A DNA stretch of 64,000 bases from Draconibacterium aestuarii. Lineage in GTDB: Bacteria; Bacteroidota; Bacteroidia; Bacteroidales; Prolixibacteraceae. Below are positions 9,330 through 18,205 of this stretch, one piece after another. The position numbers and the translations under genes are program-made. The notes under the pieces are model-generated. The model searched no databases and was not told the origin of the DNA. It worked only from the letters and a program-made list of their open reading frames with translations. The number at the start of each line of letters is the position of its first letter. Position 1 is the first letter of the stretch. The stretch covers positions 62,001 to 126,000 of the forward strand of contig JAPOHD010000068.1 of the NCBI GenBank assembly GCA_026671195.1. The letters are read 5' to 3'.

Positions 9330-9413
9330 ACCACAGATTACACAGTTAGGCACAGATTACTATTGCTTTCTTATTATTAATTTTTCCGTGTTTATCAGAG
9401 CAAAACAGTGGTG
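9330..9413. repeat. Imperfect palindromic element of the ACCACAGATTACACAG type, left of the GxxExxY gene
   Basis: The unit begins ACCACAGATTACACAG, repeats CACAGATTAC internally and ends in GTGGTG, so its two ends are inverted (ACCAC...GTGGT). Two related units lie on the other side of the GxxExxY gene. The related sequence and the inverted ends suggest a mobile or formerly mobile structured repeat. Confidence 0.6.
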
Positions 9414-9426
9414 AAATATTCTTCAT

Positions 9427-9801
9427 TTACATTACTATTCTTTTAATTCTTTTTTTCATATCAGTGACATTGAAATTAAGTAGCAATCCCAATTTTTTAT
9501 CCGACAATCTTAAATAAGTCATTAAGTGTGCTTTGTGGATAGGGGCCAATTCTGTCGCTGCTTTAAGTTCAACAATTATACAATCTTCAACCATTAAATC
9601 AACCCGGTAACCTGCATCTAATTTAATGTTATCGTAATAAACAGGGAGAGGGAGCTGTCGTATTACCTTTAGTCCTTGTTTTTTAAGCTCATGCTCGAGG
9701 CAAACTTCATAGGTAGATTCCAATAATCCCGGGCCAAGTGAAGAATGAACCTGATAGGCAGCACCTATGATGTCGTAACTGATTAAATTTAGGTATTCCA
9801 T
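9427..9801 (-). CDS. GxxExxY family protein (PDDEXK-like)
   Basis: 124 residues. The signature G-LLESTYE (GxxExxY) is at about residues 24-31. The core D-L-M-V-E-D-C-I-I-VELKA (about residues 70-80) has the D...ExK pattern of the PD-(D/E)XK nuclease fold (PF13366-like). I know of no demonstrated activity for the family. The gene lies between sbcC and sbcD, bordered by CACAGATT-rich palindromes on both sides. I recall the same repeat type beside GxxExxY genes in other bacteria, which suggests an inserted unit rather than a third SbcCD subunit. Identity is confident, function open. Confidence 0.88.
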   Translation of the reverse strand: MEYLNLISYDIIGAAYQVHSSLGPGLLESTYEVCLEHELKKQGLKVIRQLPLPVYYDNIKLDAGYRVDLMVEDCIIVELKAATELAPIHKAHLMTYLRLSDKKLGLLLNFNVTDMKKRIKRIVM

Positions 9802-9840
9802 CTCAATTATTTTAATGTGTTATGAGTAATATTTTTTTAA

Positions 9841-10000
9841 ACCACTAATTTTCTCTTCTTTTTTCTCTGTGAAAATCTGAGAGAATCTGTGGTGAGTTAT
9901 TTTAACCACGGATTACACCGATTATCACAGATTTTAGTTTTCCGCTTTCTTTTTTATTTTCAATATTCTTTGTATTAATCTGAGCCTATCTGTGTTGAAT
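9841..10000. repeat. Two further CACAGATT-type palindromic elements, right of the GxxExxY gene
   Basis: Unit one (about 9841-9893) starts ACCACTAATTTTC and ends GAATCTGTGGTG. Unit two (about 9904-10000) starts AACCACGGATTACACCGATT, contains CACAGATTTTAG and ends AATCTGAGCCTATCTGTG. Each has inverted ends and shares the GATTACAC/AATCTGTG vocabulary of the unit at 9330-9413. They lie in the 226-base space between sbcD and the GxxExxY gene, which otherwise holds nothing I can identify. Confidence 0.6.
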
Positions 10001-10027
10001 TATTCTTACTACTGATGTGTACAGATT

Positions 10028-11257
10028 TTAATTATCTTCATCTGTTGCTGATAATATCTCCGCAAAAAGATCTTTTATTTCCTGGTTGGGTTTTTGTCCT
10101 TTTGAATGCTCGAAATAATCGCTAAAAAGTGCTTCCATACTTTTAGTCAGATCAATGGTTTTTGAGGTTGACGCAGCTGCTTCGCTTTTATTGGTAACCT
10201 CCGGGATAATCGTTATTATTCCACTGTGTGCGTTGGCCAGTTGTTTACGTTCCTGAGCAGTTAGAAAGGTTTCGGTAACCATGGTAAGTTCAACCAAACT
10301 ATCCTGATTTTCTGCCAGCCAGGAGATTGCGTCATCCATTCCTTCTGCACGTTTTCGTAGTAATTTCTTACCCTTTGTCAGTTGTATTTCTGTTAGTACT
10401 GCTTCGGAACCAGGTTTAACATCAATTATAAGAACCTGCTTGTTTTGGTTGGCCTCTGCAAAACTGTGCGACAAAGGACTTCCGCTGTAATACACAGGAC
10501 AATGAAGCGAATCAATTTTGTGCATGCGATGTAAATGCCCCAGCGCTGTATATTGTATCTGTGAGGGAATATTTGCGGTATAAACCGCCTGTGCGCCACC
10601 TACATGTAAAATCGGTTTTTCGTCATCGGGTTCATCCGGCAAATCGTCGCCTTGTTTTACCAAAAACAAATGTGTCATTAAAATATTAACGCCCTTTTCA
10701 TTGCAATACTGATCCGCCAAATCCTGCCATTTTTTATGAAGTACATTGCGCAATTCTTCTTCCTCATTTTCAATACCCAGACAGGTTTTTAACCTAAATT
10801 CGTTGGCATAGGGTGTTAGCAATAAACGCAGGTGAGTATCTGTATCGGGAAGTTTAATTTCTACAAATCCCTCGCAGCTTTGAATGATTTGCAATCCGGA
10901 ATCGAGTTCAAAAACAGGAACAAGAGAGTTGGGATATCCGGCAAATATAATCCCGCATTCGCGGGCAAGCGGATCGGGTGCTTCAATACGGTCGGGCGAA
11001 TCGTGGTTGCCTGCAATTGCAATTACAGGGCGCGTACCGTTATTGGTTAACTTTTTCAGCGTTTTATAAAAGAGATCGACTGCTTCGGTTGGCGGATTAA
11101 ACGTGTCGAACAAATCGCCGGCAACCAATACCGCATCAACGTTTTGCTGATCGGCAATTTCACAAATCTCTTGCATTACTGCGTGTTGTTCCTCCATTCT
11201 CGAAAAGTTCTCCAGCCTTTTCCCAAGGTGCCAGTCGGAAGTATGTAGGATCCTCAT
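10028..11257 (-). CDS. sbcD: Exonuclease SbcCD, nuclease subunit D
   Basis: 409 residues, the normal size. Metallophosphoesterase (Mre11-type) ligands are all present: TSDWHLG (D8, H10), VAGDLFD (D48), GNHD (N84, H85), then MTHLF and LGHLH further on. The C-terminal part is the SbcD capping domain that contacts SbcC. It is the nuclease that cuts hairpins and blocked ends when driven by SbcC ATP hydrolysis. It is upstream of the GxxExxY gene and sbcC on the same strand, so co-transcription across the insertion is possible. The 409 bases upstream should hold its promoter. Confidence 0.97.
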   Translation of the reverse strand: MRILHTSDWHLGKRLENFSRMEEQHAVMQEICEIADQQNVDAVLVAGDLFDTFNPPTEAVDLFYKTLKKLTNNGTRPVIAIAGNHDSPDRIEAPDPLARECGIIFAGYPNSLVPVFELDSGLQIIQSCEGFVEIKLPDTDTHLRLLLTPYANEFRLKTCLGIENEEEELRNVLHKKWQDLADQYCNEKGVNILMTHLFLVKQGDDLPDEPDDEKPILHVGGAQAVYTANIPSQIQYTALGHLHRMHKIDSLHCPVYYSGSPLSHSFAEANQNKQVLIIDVKPGSEAVLTEIQLTKGKKLLRKRAEGMDDAISWLAENQDSLVELTMVTETFLTAQERKQLANAHSGIITIIPEVTNKSEAAASTSKTIDLTKSMEALFSDYFEHSKGQKPNQEIKDLFAEILSATDEDN

Positions 11258-11666
11258 TTGTTTATTTTATTCTTTTTACTCTTTCTGAAAAATTAAAGCT
11301 TGTTCAGAAATCTCCGGGTGAAATACAAAGGAACAGAATTTTAGTTTCTGAAAAGTAACGAAGTGGTTTTATTTAACCAAATAATGTATATCTGAAAAAG
11401 TTGTCGAAACAAAAAAATCCGGATCACGATATCTTCCGCCAATTGTTCTAAAGTATCTGAATTAATTGCGTTCTATGGTTTTATTTACTCAAAGATAGAA
11501 CTGGTGAACGGCTTTTAACGACCCGTTCTTATTGCGATAAATTAGGTCATTTCTATAAAAGGAACTCGACTTTTTCAGTTTGAAATCCTCAATTCTCCGG
11601 TGGGTTCGTATAAGGAAGTTGTACTTTATTAATTGGTTTTGATGATTGGTTGAAGGTATTCATTTT
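11258..11666. other. Gene-free stretch upstream of sbcD
   Basis: 409 bases, AT-rich, with no open frame of note, no convincing hairpin followed by a T-tract and no match to the -33/-7 promoter pattern that I could see. It must hold the sbcD promoter and the 3' region of the dienelactone-hydrolase-like gene. Confidence 0.5.
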
Positions 11667-12554
11667 TTAACCCAGTTCTTTCCTGAAAAAATCAATTGTA
11701 CGTTGCCAGGCCAGTTCCGCTGCTTTTTTGTCGAAACGGGGTGTTGTGTCGTTATGAAATCCATGATTTACACCGGGATAGATATAAGCCGTGTATTTTT
11801 TATTGTACTTTTTTAGTGCTTCTTCGTAAGCAGGCCATCCGGCATTTACACGTTGATCGAGTTCGGCATATTGCAGTAACAAAGGTGCATTTATTTTTGC
11901 AACATCAGCTTCTTCGGGCTGGCCTCCGTAAAAGGGTACAGCTGCTTTGAGGTCGGGAATTCGTACGGCCATCATATTCGATATCCAACCGCCAAAACAA
12001 AAACCCACAACGCCAATACTACCATTACAATCCGGGTGATTTTTTAGGGTGTCAAACGCGGCAATAAAATCTTCCAGCATTTTATTGCGGTCGAGCTTCC
12101 GTTGCATTTCTCTACCATCGTCGTCGTTGCCCGGATAACCTCCAAGTGGAGTAAGTGCATCGGGCGATATTGTAACAAATCCGGCAAGAGCAGCTCGTCG
12201 CCCCACATCGGCAATATGTGGATTCAATCCCCGGTTTTCGTGTACCACAACAATTCCCGGAAGCTTACTTTTTGCATCGGCCGGTTTCGATAGTTGTGCC
12301 TTTATTTTGCCACCGCCTTTGGGCGAATCGTATTCGATAAACGTGGTTTTTAGTCGCGGATCGTTTTCTGCCACCTGAATATTATCCTGGTAATTGGGCA
12401 TTATAAAACCCATCAGCGATGAAACGGTTAATCCGCCAACAGCATAGGCTGAAAGTCGCTGTACAAAATCCCGCCGGTCGAGTCGGTTGTGTGCATAATC
12501 GTCGTATAAATCAAAAACTTCCTGACTGATTTGTTCCTTTCTTATTTCTCCCAT
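11667..12554 (-). CDS. Dienelactone hydrolase family protein with Tat-like N-terminus
   Basis: 295 residues. An N-terminal segment [16 protein letters not shown] resembles a twin-arginine export signal (RR-x-F followed by a hydrophobic stretch) but sits about 27 residues in. From residue about 70 comes an alpha/beta hydrolase of the dienelactone hydrolase type: the ENRGLN motif, nucleophile elbow GFCFGG (Cys near 186), acid in AELDQRV and histidine in VNHGFH. The whole Cys-Asp-His triad is therefore intact. The family hydrolyses lactones and esters; the real substrate is unknown. The VOC-family gene 43 bases upstream is probably in the same transcript. Confidence 0.88.
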   Translation of the reverse strand: MGEIRKEQISQEVFDLYDDYAHNRLDRRDFVQRLSAYAVGGLTVSSLMGFIMPNYQDNIQVAENDPRLKTTFIEYDSPKGGGKIKAQLSKPADAKSKLPGIVVVHENRGLNPHIADVGRRAALAGFVTISPDALTPLGGYPGNDDDGREMQRKLDRNKMLEDFIAAFDTLKNHPDCNGSIGVVGFCFGGWISNMMAVRIPDLKAAVPFYGGQPEEADVAKINAPLLLQYAELDQRVNAGWPAYEEALKKYNKKYTAYIYPGVNHGFHNDTTPRFDKKAAELAWQRTIDFFRKELG

Positions 12555-12597
12555 TCTATTTGTAGTTTAAATACATATTGTTTTTTGCATTCATATT

Positions 12598-12981
12598 TTA
12601 TGTCCTCGAATGCAGTGCAATCCGGTTTCCTTCCGTATCCTTGATAACCGCCATAAAACCATGTTCATCCGAAATTTTTGTTTTATGCTGAATAACTTCA
12701 CCACCAGCTAATTCAACTTTTGCCAGTTCGTTATCCAAATCGCCGGTTAAAGCTGTCAGGTACACCACAACTCCATCGGCTGATGGTTTGTAAAATTCTT
12801 TGTGATAAACAAGCGATCCTCCCGAGCCGTAGGCTCCTTCTATATATGGGAACCACGCCATATCAAGCGGTCCCATCTGGTTGCGGTCTAAGGTGATATC
12901 AAGAACCTCTTCGTAAAATGCAATGGCTCGTTCCATATTTGTTACCGGAATTTCGAACCATCCAACGATGTTGTTTTTCAT
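12598..12981 (-). CDS. VOC (glyoxalase/bleomycin-resistance) family protein
   Basis: 127 residues made of the paired beta-alpha-beta-beta-beta modules of the vicinal-oxygen-chelate fold. It opens with VGWFEIPVTNMERAIAFYEE, the usual first helix of the family, and ends with DTEGNRIALHS. The second module contains GGEVIQHKTKISDEHGFMAVIKD. Metal ligands are plausible (E, H) but the substrate class cannot be told, as the family includes lyases, dioxygenases and binding proteins. It is divergent from the GH97 gene and sits just upstream of the dienelactone-hydrolase-like gene. Confidence 0.88.
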   Translation of the reverse strand: MKNNIVGWFEIPVTNMERAIAFYEEVLDITLDRNQMGPLDMAWFPYIEGAYGSGGSLVYHKEFYKPSADGVVVYLTALTGDLDNELAKVELAGGEVIQHKTKISDEHGFMAVIKDTEGNRIALHSRT

Positions 12982-13105
12982 AGTTCAAATTTTTTGGTTT
13001 ATATAGTTGTATAACGAAGTTTTATACAGAACGGTTCAGTTTGGATTGATTTTGTAAATTAGAGCTCGTTTTAAATAACTTGTTTTATAACCAGAAACTT
13101 AAATC

Positions 13106-15001
13106 ATGCATAAAATTATTTTTCTTTTCGTCTTTGTTCTATCGCTTATTTCCTGCTCCAATCAGTCAAAAATAATGCTGCAATCTCCCCACGGAGAAAG
13201 TACTTCGGAACTTGAAATAACCGAACAGGGAATCTCTTTGTCGGTTGTTTTTAAAGGAGATACGCTTGTTCGAAAAACTGAATTAATTCTGTTTGAAGGA
13301 GAATCATCTTTGCTTTCTGATGTTGAAATTATTGAAAAGAACACTTCCAAAATAAATACCACCTGGCAGGCCATTAATGGTAAAAACAAGGAGGTTGTAA
13401 ATGAATATAGTCTTTATGATTTGAGGCTGAGTAATGGAAACGGAAAGACTTTTAGTCTGGAAGTACGAATGTATGATGCCGGTTTTGCCTATCGCTTCCT
13501 TTTTCCTGAAGGATTTACCGATGTAACAGATAGCAGTAGAATTTATTTTTCCGGAGATTTTAATTTTTGGGCCTACAATGGCGAAAACCATAATGTTGGT
13601 CCGGTTAAACTTTCGGAATATGGTAATAATATTGCAGGTAATCCGGTGACGTTTAAAACGGAAAAAGGGATGTATTTTGCCGTACACGAAGCAGCCATCT
13701 TCGATTATGCTCCTTTTGTTTTAACGAATACCGGAAACAATACTTTCCTTTTGGATCAGGAGATGAGCGCGGCAGGGGGCAACCATACATCGTGGCGGGC
13801 ATTTATTTTAGGTGAAACCCCCGGGGATTTAATTGAATCGGATTTGCTGGTAAATTTAAATGAACCCTGTAAAATTGAAGATCCGTCGTGGATAAAGCCC
13901 GGGCGGGCGATGTGGGACTGGCGCGTTTGGGGCTATACTGCAGCTGATGGTTTTCAATACGGATTGAATACGGTATCACACAAACGGTTTATTGATTTTG
14001 CAGCTGAAAACAATGTGCAGTATTTGTTGATTGATGCCGACTGGTATGGTCCCGAGTTTGATGATAATTCCGATCCAACCAGTGCACGCGAAGGAGTGAA
14101 TATTGAAGAATGTATGGCGTATGCAAAGGATAAAGGCGTAGGTGTAATTCTTTATTTGAACGATGTAGGCGCAAATAAATTTGGACTGGAGAGAATTCTG
14201 AAACAGTTTTCAGAGTGGGGAGCAGCCGGAGTGAAATACGGTTTTATGAAAGGTTCGCCAAAAGAAAAAGTACTGAATACCCGACGGATTGTGGAACTGT
14301 GTGCCAAATATAAACTCATGGTAAATTTTCATGATAATCCGATTGCCCCAAGTGGAGACCGTCGAACATGGCCAAATCTGATAACCAAAGAATTTGGGCA
14401 TTCGCAGGCCGATGCCAAACGCTCGTATTGGCCGGAGACCATCGTAACGGCACCTTTTGTAAACATGCTTGCCGGGCCGCTTGATTTGTGCAACGGGTGG
14501 TTTGCATTGAACACTGCATTTACCAGTAACCGACCGAAGGTTTTTGCAGAGATTCCGGGTACTGTGGCTGCCGAAGTGGCAAAATTAATTGTGGTATATG
14601 GTGGTTGTTTTGTATTGCCCGATGCCCCGGAGGAATACCTGAAAAAAGATGATCTGTTCGATTGTATACGAAATATGCCGGCTCATTTTGATAGTTATAA
14701 GGTACTCGACGGAGAAATTGGAGCGTTTATTTCCGTTGCAAGAAGTGCCGGTGATGAGTGGTTTGTCGGATCGCTTACAAACCGAGAAGGCCGGGAGTTA
14801 AAGCTCGCGTTGGACTTTCTGGACGCAGATAAAAAATACCAGGCAACTTTTTATGAAGATGCTGATGAAACACATTTCCAGAAGAATAAGGAAGCCTATC
14901 GTGTACGTGAAAATAATATCGTAGATAAACATTCAATAATAAACGTCAAACTGGCACCGGGTGGTGGAAATTCAATTTGGATTCGACCGGTTGATCAGTA
15001 G
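13106..15001 (+). CDS. Glycoside hydrolase family 97 lipoprotein
   Basis: 631 residues. It has a lipoprotein signal (lipobox SLISC), then the GH97 N-terminal beta-sandwich, a (beta/alpha)8 barrel (LIDADWYG, GVKYGFMKGS, LMVNFHDNP, RRTWPNLITKEFGH, AGPLDLCNGWF) and a C-terminal beta domain. GH97 contains inverting alpha-glucosidases (SusB type) and retaining alpha-galactosidases or related enzymes. Retaining members use an Asp in GVKxDF; here that position is Gly379, so the retaining mechanism is unlikely. The acidic residues used by SusB are not obviously all conserved either. It stands alone on the plus strand, so its link to the SusCD locus 5 kb away is uncertain. Confidence 0.9.
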   Translation: MHKIIFLFVFVLSLISCSNQSKIMLQSPHGESTSELEITEQGISLSVVFKGDTLVRKTELILFEGESSLLSDVEIIEKNTSKINTTWQAINGKNKEVVNEYSLYDLRLSNGNGKTFSLEVRMYDAGFAYRFLFPEGFTDVTDSSRIYFSGDFNFWAYNGENHNVGPVKLSEYGNNIAGNPVTFKTEKGMYFAVHEAAIFDYAPFVLTNTGNNTFLLDQEMSAAGGNHTSWRAFILGETPGDLIESDLLVNLNEPCKIEDPSWIKPGRAMWDWRVWGYTAADGFQYGLNTVSHKRFIDFAAENNVQYLLIDADWYGPEFDDNSDPTSAREGVNIEECMAYAKDKGVGVILYLNDVGANKFGLERILKQFSEWGAAGVKYGFMKGSPKEKVLNTRRIVELCAKYKLMVNFHDNPIAPSGDRRTWPNLITKEFGHSQADAKRSYWPETIVTAPFVNMLAGPLDLCNGWFALNTAFTSNRPKVFAEIPGTVAAEVAKLIVVYGGCFVLPDAPEEYLKKDDLFDCIRNMPAHFDSYKVLDGEIGAFISVARSAGDEWFVGSLTNREGRELKLALDFLDADKKYQATFYEDADETHFQKNKEAYRVRENNIVDKHSIINVKLAPGGGNSIWIRPVDQ

Positions 15002-15087
15002 AAATTGCTTTTATGGGGTAGATCTTTACAAAAATTGTGAATTGGTAATGAATTTGTTTAGCTAATCTTTTATATAAAGTCAGAATT

Positions 15088-15753
15088 ATGGTAAAACAGG
15101 AAATCATAAAGTTTCGTGAATTTCGCATGAAAAGAAAATACGAGATTTTATTGGTGAGTTTTTTAGTGCTTCTTTTTGGCGATGTAGTTGTGGGGCCGAA
15201 TTTTAACTCCACGCCCATCCTTATTTTCCAGAATGTTTTGGCAAGCACTATCATCTTTTACGGAAAGAGAAAGTGGAGGTATCCGTTAATGTTACTTCTT
15301 ATATTTCTCGCCTCTTTATTTTTTGCTACTTTTCTGATCAATATCCCCAAAATCGGATTACTGTTTTTTTCAGTCTACATAATCTATTTTCTTTTTCTTT
15401 CTGTTGAAGTTTATAGGCAAATTTTAAAAACAAAGGATGTTGATATTGGTATGATTGCAGCTGTATTATGTGGTTTTATTATTCTGGGATTGATAGGAGG
15501 GTATGTATTCTCCATCATAGAGATAATGCATCCGAATTCGTTTAATAATCTGACTGAAGGACTTGGAGGAATGTCCGACCTTATTTATTTTAGTTTTATT
15601 ACCATCATATCAATTGGGTATGGAGATATTACGCCGGCCACTGACATTGCGCAAAAGATGAGTTTGTTTTTTGGTTTAATCGGGTATTTCTACGGGGTTG
15701 TAGTGATAGGAATAATAATGGGGAAGTATATTTCACAAAAACATTCGAAATAA
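15088..15753 (+). CDS. Ion channel protein with potassium selectivity filter
   Basis: 221 residues, mostly membrane helices, about six predicted segments. Near the C-terminus the pore helix and filter read ISIGYGD (residues 174-180, GYGD), the potassium-channel signature, followed by a final inner helix ending in KYISQKHSK. Family: Ion_trans_2-type bacterial potassium channels. No cytoplasmic RCK or cyclic-nucleotide domain is attached, so gating is unknown. Starts are possible at 15088 or at the in-frame ATG at 15127 (MKRKYEILL), which would remove a charged leader. It ends at the terminator at 15763-15794. Confidence 0.88.
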   Translation: MVKQEIIKFREFRMKRKYEILLVSFLVLLFGDVVVGPNFNSTPILIFQNVLASTIIFYGKRKWRYPLMLLLIFLASLFFATFLINIPKIGLLFFSVYIIYFLFLSVEVYRQILKTKDVDIGMIAAVLCGFIILGLIGGYVFSIIEIMHPNSFNNLTEGLGGMSDLIYFSFITIISIGYGDITPATDIAQKMSLFFGLIGYFYGVVVIGIIMGKYISQKHSK

Positions 15754-15762
15754 TACAAAAAA

Positions 15763-15794
15763 AAAGCCGTTCAATAGATCTACTGAACGGCTTT
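15763..15794. terminator. Bidirectional terminator between channel and GH92 genes
   Basis: AAAGCCGTTCA (15763-15773) pairs with TGAACGGCTTT (15784-15794) around a 10-base loop that is itself nearly self-complementary. A-rich and T-rich flanks on both sides let it serve the two convergent genes. Confidence 0.85.
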
Positions 15795-15816
15795 GTTATA
15801 ATGATTTTACAGAAGA

Positions 15817-18117
15817 TTAATCTTCGTTTGTCATCGAGTAAGGGAAACTTTCTTTTGATGTACCACGCTTTTTGTTTGGCACAGCACTCATCGAAAAGTT
15901 TAGCTCGCCACCATTCTGAATTGCGTCATGTTTAATATAGTTTTTATCGTATGATGTTCCGTTTAGCTGAATAGCATCTACGTAAAAATTCTCTTTTGAA
16001 TTGTTCTTTGCATTTATCACAAATTCATTTCCGGTCTCCAACTGCAGGGTTATTTTATCAAACAATGGCGATCCAAAAACATATTCGTCGGTACCCGGGC
16101 AAACGGGATAAAATCCCATTGAACTAAATACATACCAGGCCGATGTTTGTCCGTTATCCTCGTCGCCACAATATCCGTCGGGGCGGTAAGAGTATAATTT
16201 TGTTAATACTTCACGCACGTGTGTCTGAGCTTTCCAGGGTTGATTGGAGTAATTATACAAATAAATCATGTGTTGGATGGGCTGGTTGCCGTGTGCATAA
16301 TTACCCATTCCTGCAATCTGCATTTCGCGAATTTCATGAATTACACCTCCGTAATACGATTCATCGAAAACAGGAGGTACTATAAATACTGAATCCAGCA
16401 TGGTCACAAAATTATCGTTACCGCCCATCAGTTGTTTTAAGCCTTCAACATCCTGGAAAACACTCCAGGTATAATGCCAGCTGTTTCCTTCGGTAAACGC
16501 ATCGCCCCATTTGTAAGGGCTGAATGGCGATTGGAAAGTTCCGTCTTCGTTTCTGCCGCGCATTAAGTTACTTTCTTTATCAAAAACATTACGGTAGTTA
16601 CGTGCACGTTTTTTGAAAAGGTCGATTTCTTCCTGTGGTTTGCCCAATTCTTCCGCCAGTTTCCAAATGCAGTAATCGGCATAGGCATATTCCAGCGTAC
16701 GAGCCGTATTCTCGTTGATGCCAACGTTGTAAGGAACATAGCCCAGTTCGTTGTAGTATTCTGCACCAAAACGACCAACCGAATTTATCGTTTCGTGACT
16801 TTCTTTGGTGTTTTTAATCATCGCTTCGTACAAAGTCTCAATGTCGTAACCACGAATTCCTTTTAAATACGAATCGGCAATTAATGAGGCCGAATTTGAT
16901 CCAATCATACAACCTCGGTGGCCCGGGCTTGCCCACTCCGGCAACCAGCCACTTTCTTTGTAAGTATTGGCCAAACCTTCCATAATCTGAGCATTTAACT
17001 CAGGATACAGCATTGTGAAAAACGGGAAAACAGCGCGGAATGTATCCCAGAAACCATTGTCGGTAAACATATAACCGGGCAACACTTCGCCATTGTAAGG
17101 ACTGTAATGTACAATTTTGTTTTCGGCATTTATTTCGTGAAACATGCGAGGGAAAAGCAATGTACGGTACAAACACGAGTAGAATGTTTTTTGTTGCTCC
17201 TCCGTGCCACCTTCAACTTTTATTTTCGAAAGTTCTTTTTCCCAGATTTCTCTTCCTTCTTTCTTAACGGTATCGAAGGTTTTGTTTCCGATTTCACGCT
17301 CCAGGTTTAATTCTGCCTGTTCTAAACTAATAAACGATGAAGCCAGTTTAACATTAATCTCTTCACCTTTTTTGGTTTTAAAACCGACAATACCACCTAC
17401 ATGAAAACTTTCTGCTTCTTTTGAGTTTTGCAATTTTTCATCTTTCCAGGTTTTGGTAACTTCAAAATCTTTATCAAAAACAGCAACAAAGTGGCTTTTG
17501 AAATTGGCAGGAACTCCACCATGGTTGTTCTGACAATAACCGATTATCTTACGTTCTTCGGGAATGATTTTCACCATCGATCCGCCGTAAAATCCATCTA
17601 AAAGAATGTAGGATTCGTCATTTTCAGGAAAGGTAAAACGGAAGCTTACCGCACGTTCCGTTGGTGTAAACTCTGTGGTTACATCGTAATCGGCCAGGTA
17701 CACTTTATAATAGTGTGGTTGTGCAACCTCGGCTTTGTGCGAAAACCACGATGCGCGTTCATCTTCGTTAAATTTTAACTCGCCGGTTAATGGCATTAAT
17801 GAGAAGGCAGCGTAATCATTTATCCAGGGACTTGGCTGGTGAGTTTGTTTAAAACCACGGATTTTGTAATCGTCGTAACCATAACACCATCCGTTGCCCA
17901 TTTTACCGGTCTGGGGGGTCCAGAAATTCATTCCCCAGGGGCGTGCAATGGCCGGATAGGTGTTCCCGTTTGAAAGTTTAAACTCGGAATCGGTTCCCAT
18001 TAATGGACTTACCAGATCAACCGGATTAAAAGCTGTTTCTTTTTTACAACAGTCGGTTGTTTTTGTCTGGCAGCTAAATAAAGCAATGGAAATGCAAAAA
18101 ATTAAAAAGTATCTCAT
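15817..18117 (-). CDS. GH92 alpha-mannosidase-type lipoprotein (first)
   Basis: 766 residues from the ATG at 18117 (MRYFLIFCISIALFSC). A longer frame adds 15 poorly fitting residues. The lipobox is LFSC. The mature part opens with VDLVSPLMGT, the usual GH92 N-terminal beta-sandwich, then the alpha/alpha barrel with the family blocks DTFRAVFP, GDEDNGQTSAWYVFSSMGFYP and PGTDEYVFGSP. GH92 enzymes are calcium-dependent inverting exo-alpha-mannosidases. The ED pair in GDEDNGQ lies in the conserved catalytic-base block. The lipoprotein signal places it in the periplasm or at the surface. It follows the other GH92 gene by 88 bases on the same strand as SusC and SusD. Linkage specificity (1,2, 1,3 or others) cannot be read by eye. 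Confidence 0.93.
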   Translation of the reverse strand: MRYFLIFCISIALFSCQTKTTDCCKKETAFNPVDLVSPLMGTDSEFKLSNGNTYPAIARPWGMNFWTPQTGKMGNGWCYGYDDYKIRGFKQTHQPSPWINDYAAFSLMPLTGELKFNEDERASWFSHKAEVAQPHYYKVYLADYDVTTEFTPTERAVSFRFTFPENDESYILLDGFYGGSMVKIIPEERKIIGYCQNNHGGVPANFKSHFVAVFDKDFEVTKTWKDEKLQNSKEAESFHVGGIVGFKTKKGEEINVKLASSFISLEQAELNLEREIGNKTFDTVKKEGREIWEKELSKIKVEGGTEEQQKTFYSCLYRTLLFPRMFHEINAENKIVHYSPYNGEVLPGYMFTDNGFWDTFRAVFPFFTMLYPELNAQIMEGLANTYKESGWLPEWASPGHRGCMIGSNSASLIADSYLKGIRGYDIETLYEAMIKNTKESHETINSVGRFGAEYYNELGYVPYNVGINENTARTLEYAYADYCIWKLAEELGKPQEEIDLFKKRARNYRNVFDKESNLMRGRNEDGTFQSPFSPYKWGDAFTEGNSWHYTWSVFQDVEGLKQLMGGNDNFVTMLDSVFIVPPVFDESYYGGVIHEIREMQIAGMGNYAHGNQPIQHMIYLYNYSNQPWKAQTHVREVLTKLYSYRPDGYCGDEDNGQTSAWYVFSSMGFYPVCPGTDEYVFGSPLFDKITLQLETGNEFVINAKNNSKENFYVDAIQLNGTSYDKNYIKHDAIQNGGELNFSMSAVPNKKRGTSKESFPYSMTNED

Positions 18118-18205
18118 TTTTTTAATATTAGTAGTTGTCTTTAGGTTGAAAAACACTTTCATTAAACGCGTAGCAAAAATATATTATTTTAACAAACTCC
18201 GGCAA

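Noticed and set aside
9330-10000. Possible CRISPR-like repeat set around the GxxExxY gene
   Set aside because: The repeats are imperfect palindromes of unequal length and spacing without unique spacers of constant size, and no cas gene is present.
13106-15001. GH97 gene as susB of the SusCD locus
   Set aside because: It is on the other strand, separated by a channel gene and a bidirectional terminator, and the locus enzymes are GH92 rather than starch-type, so the Sus name is not justified.
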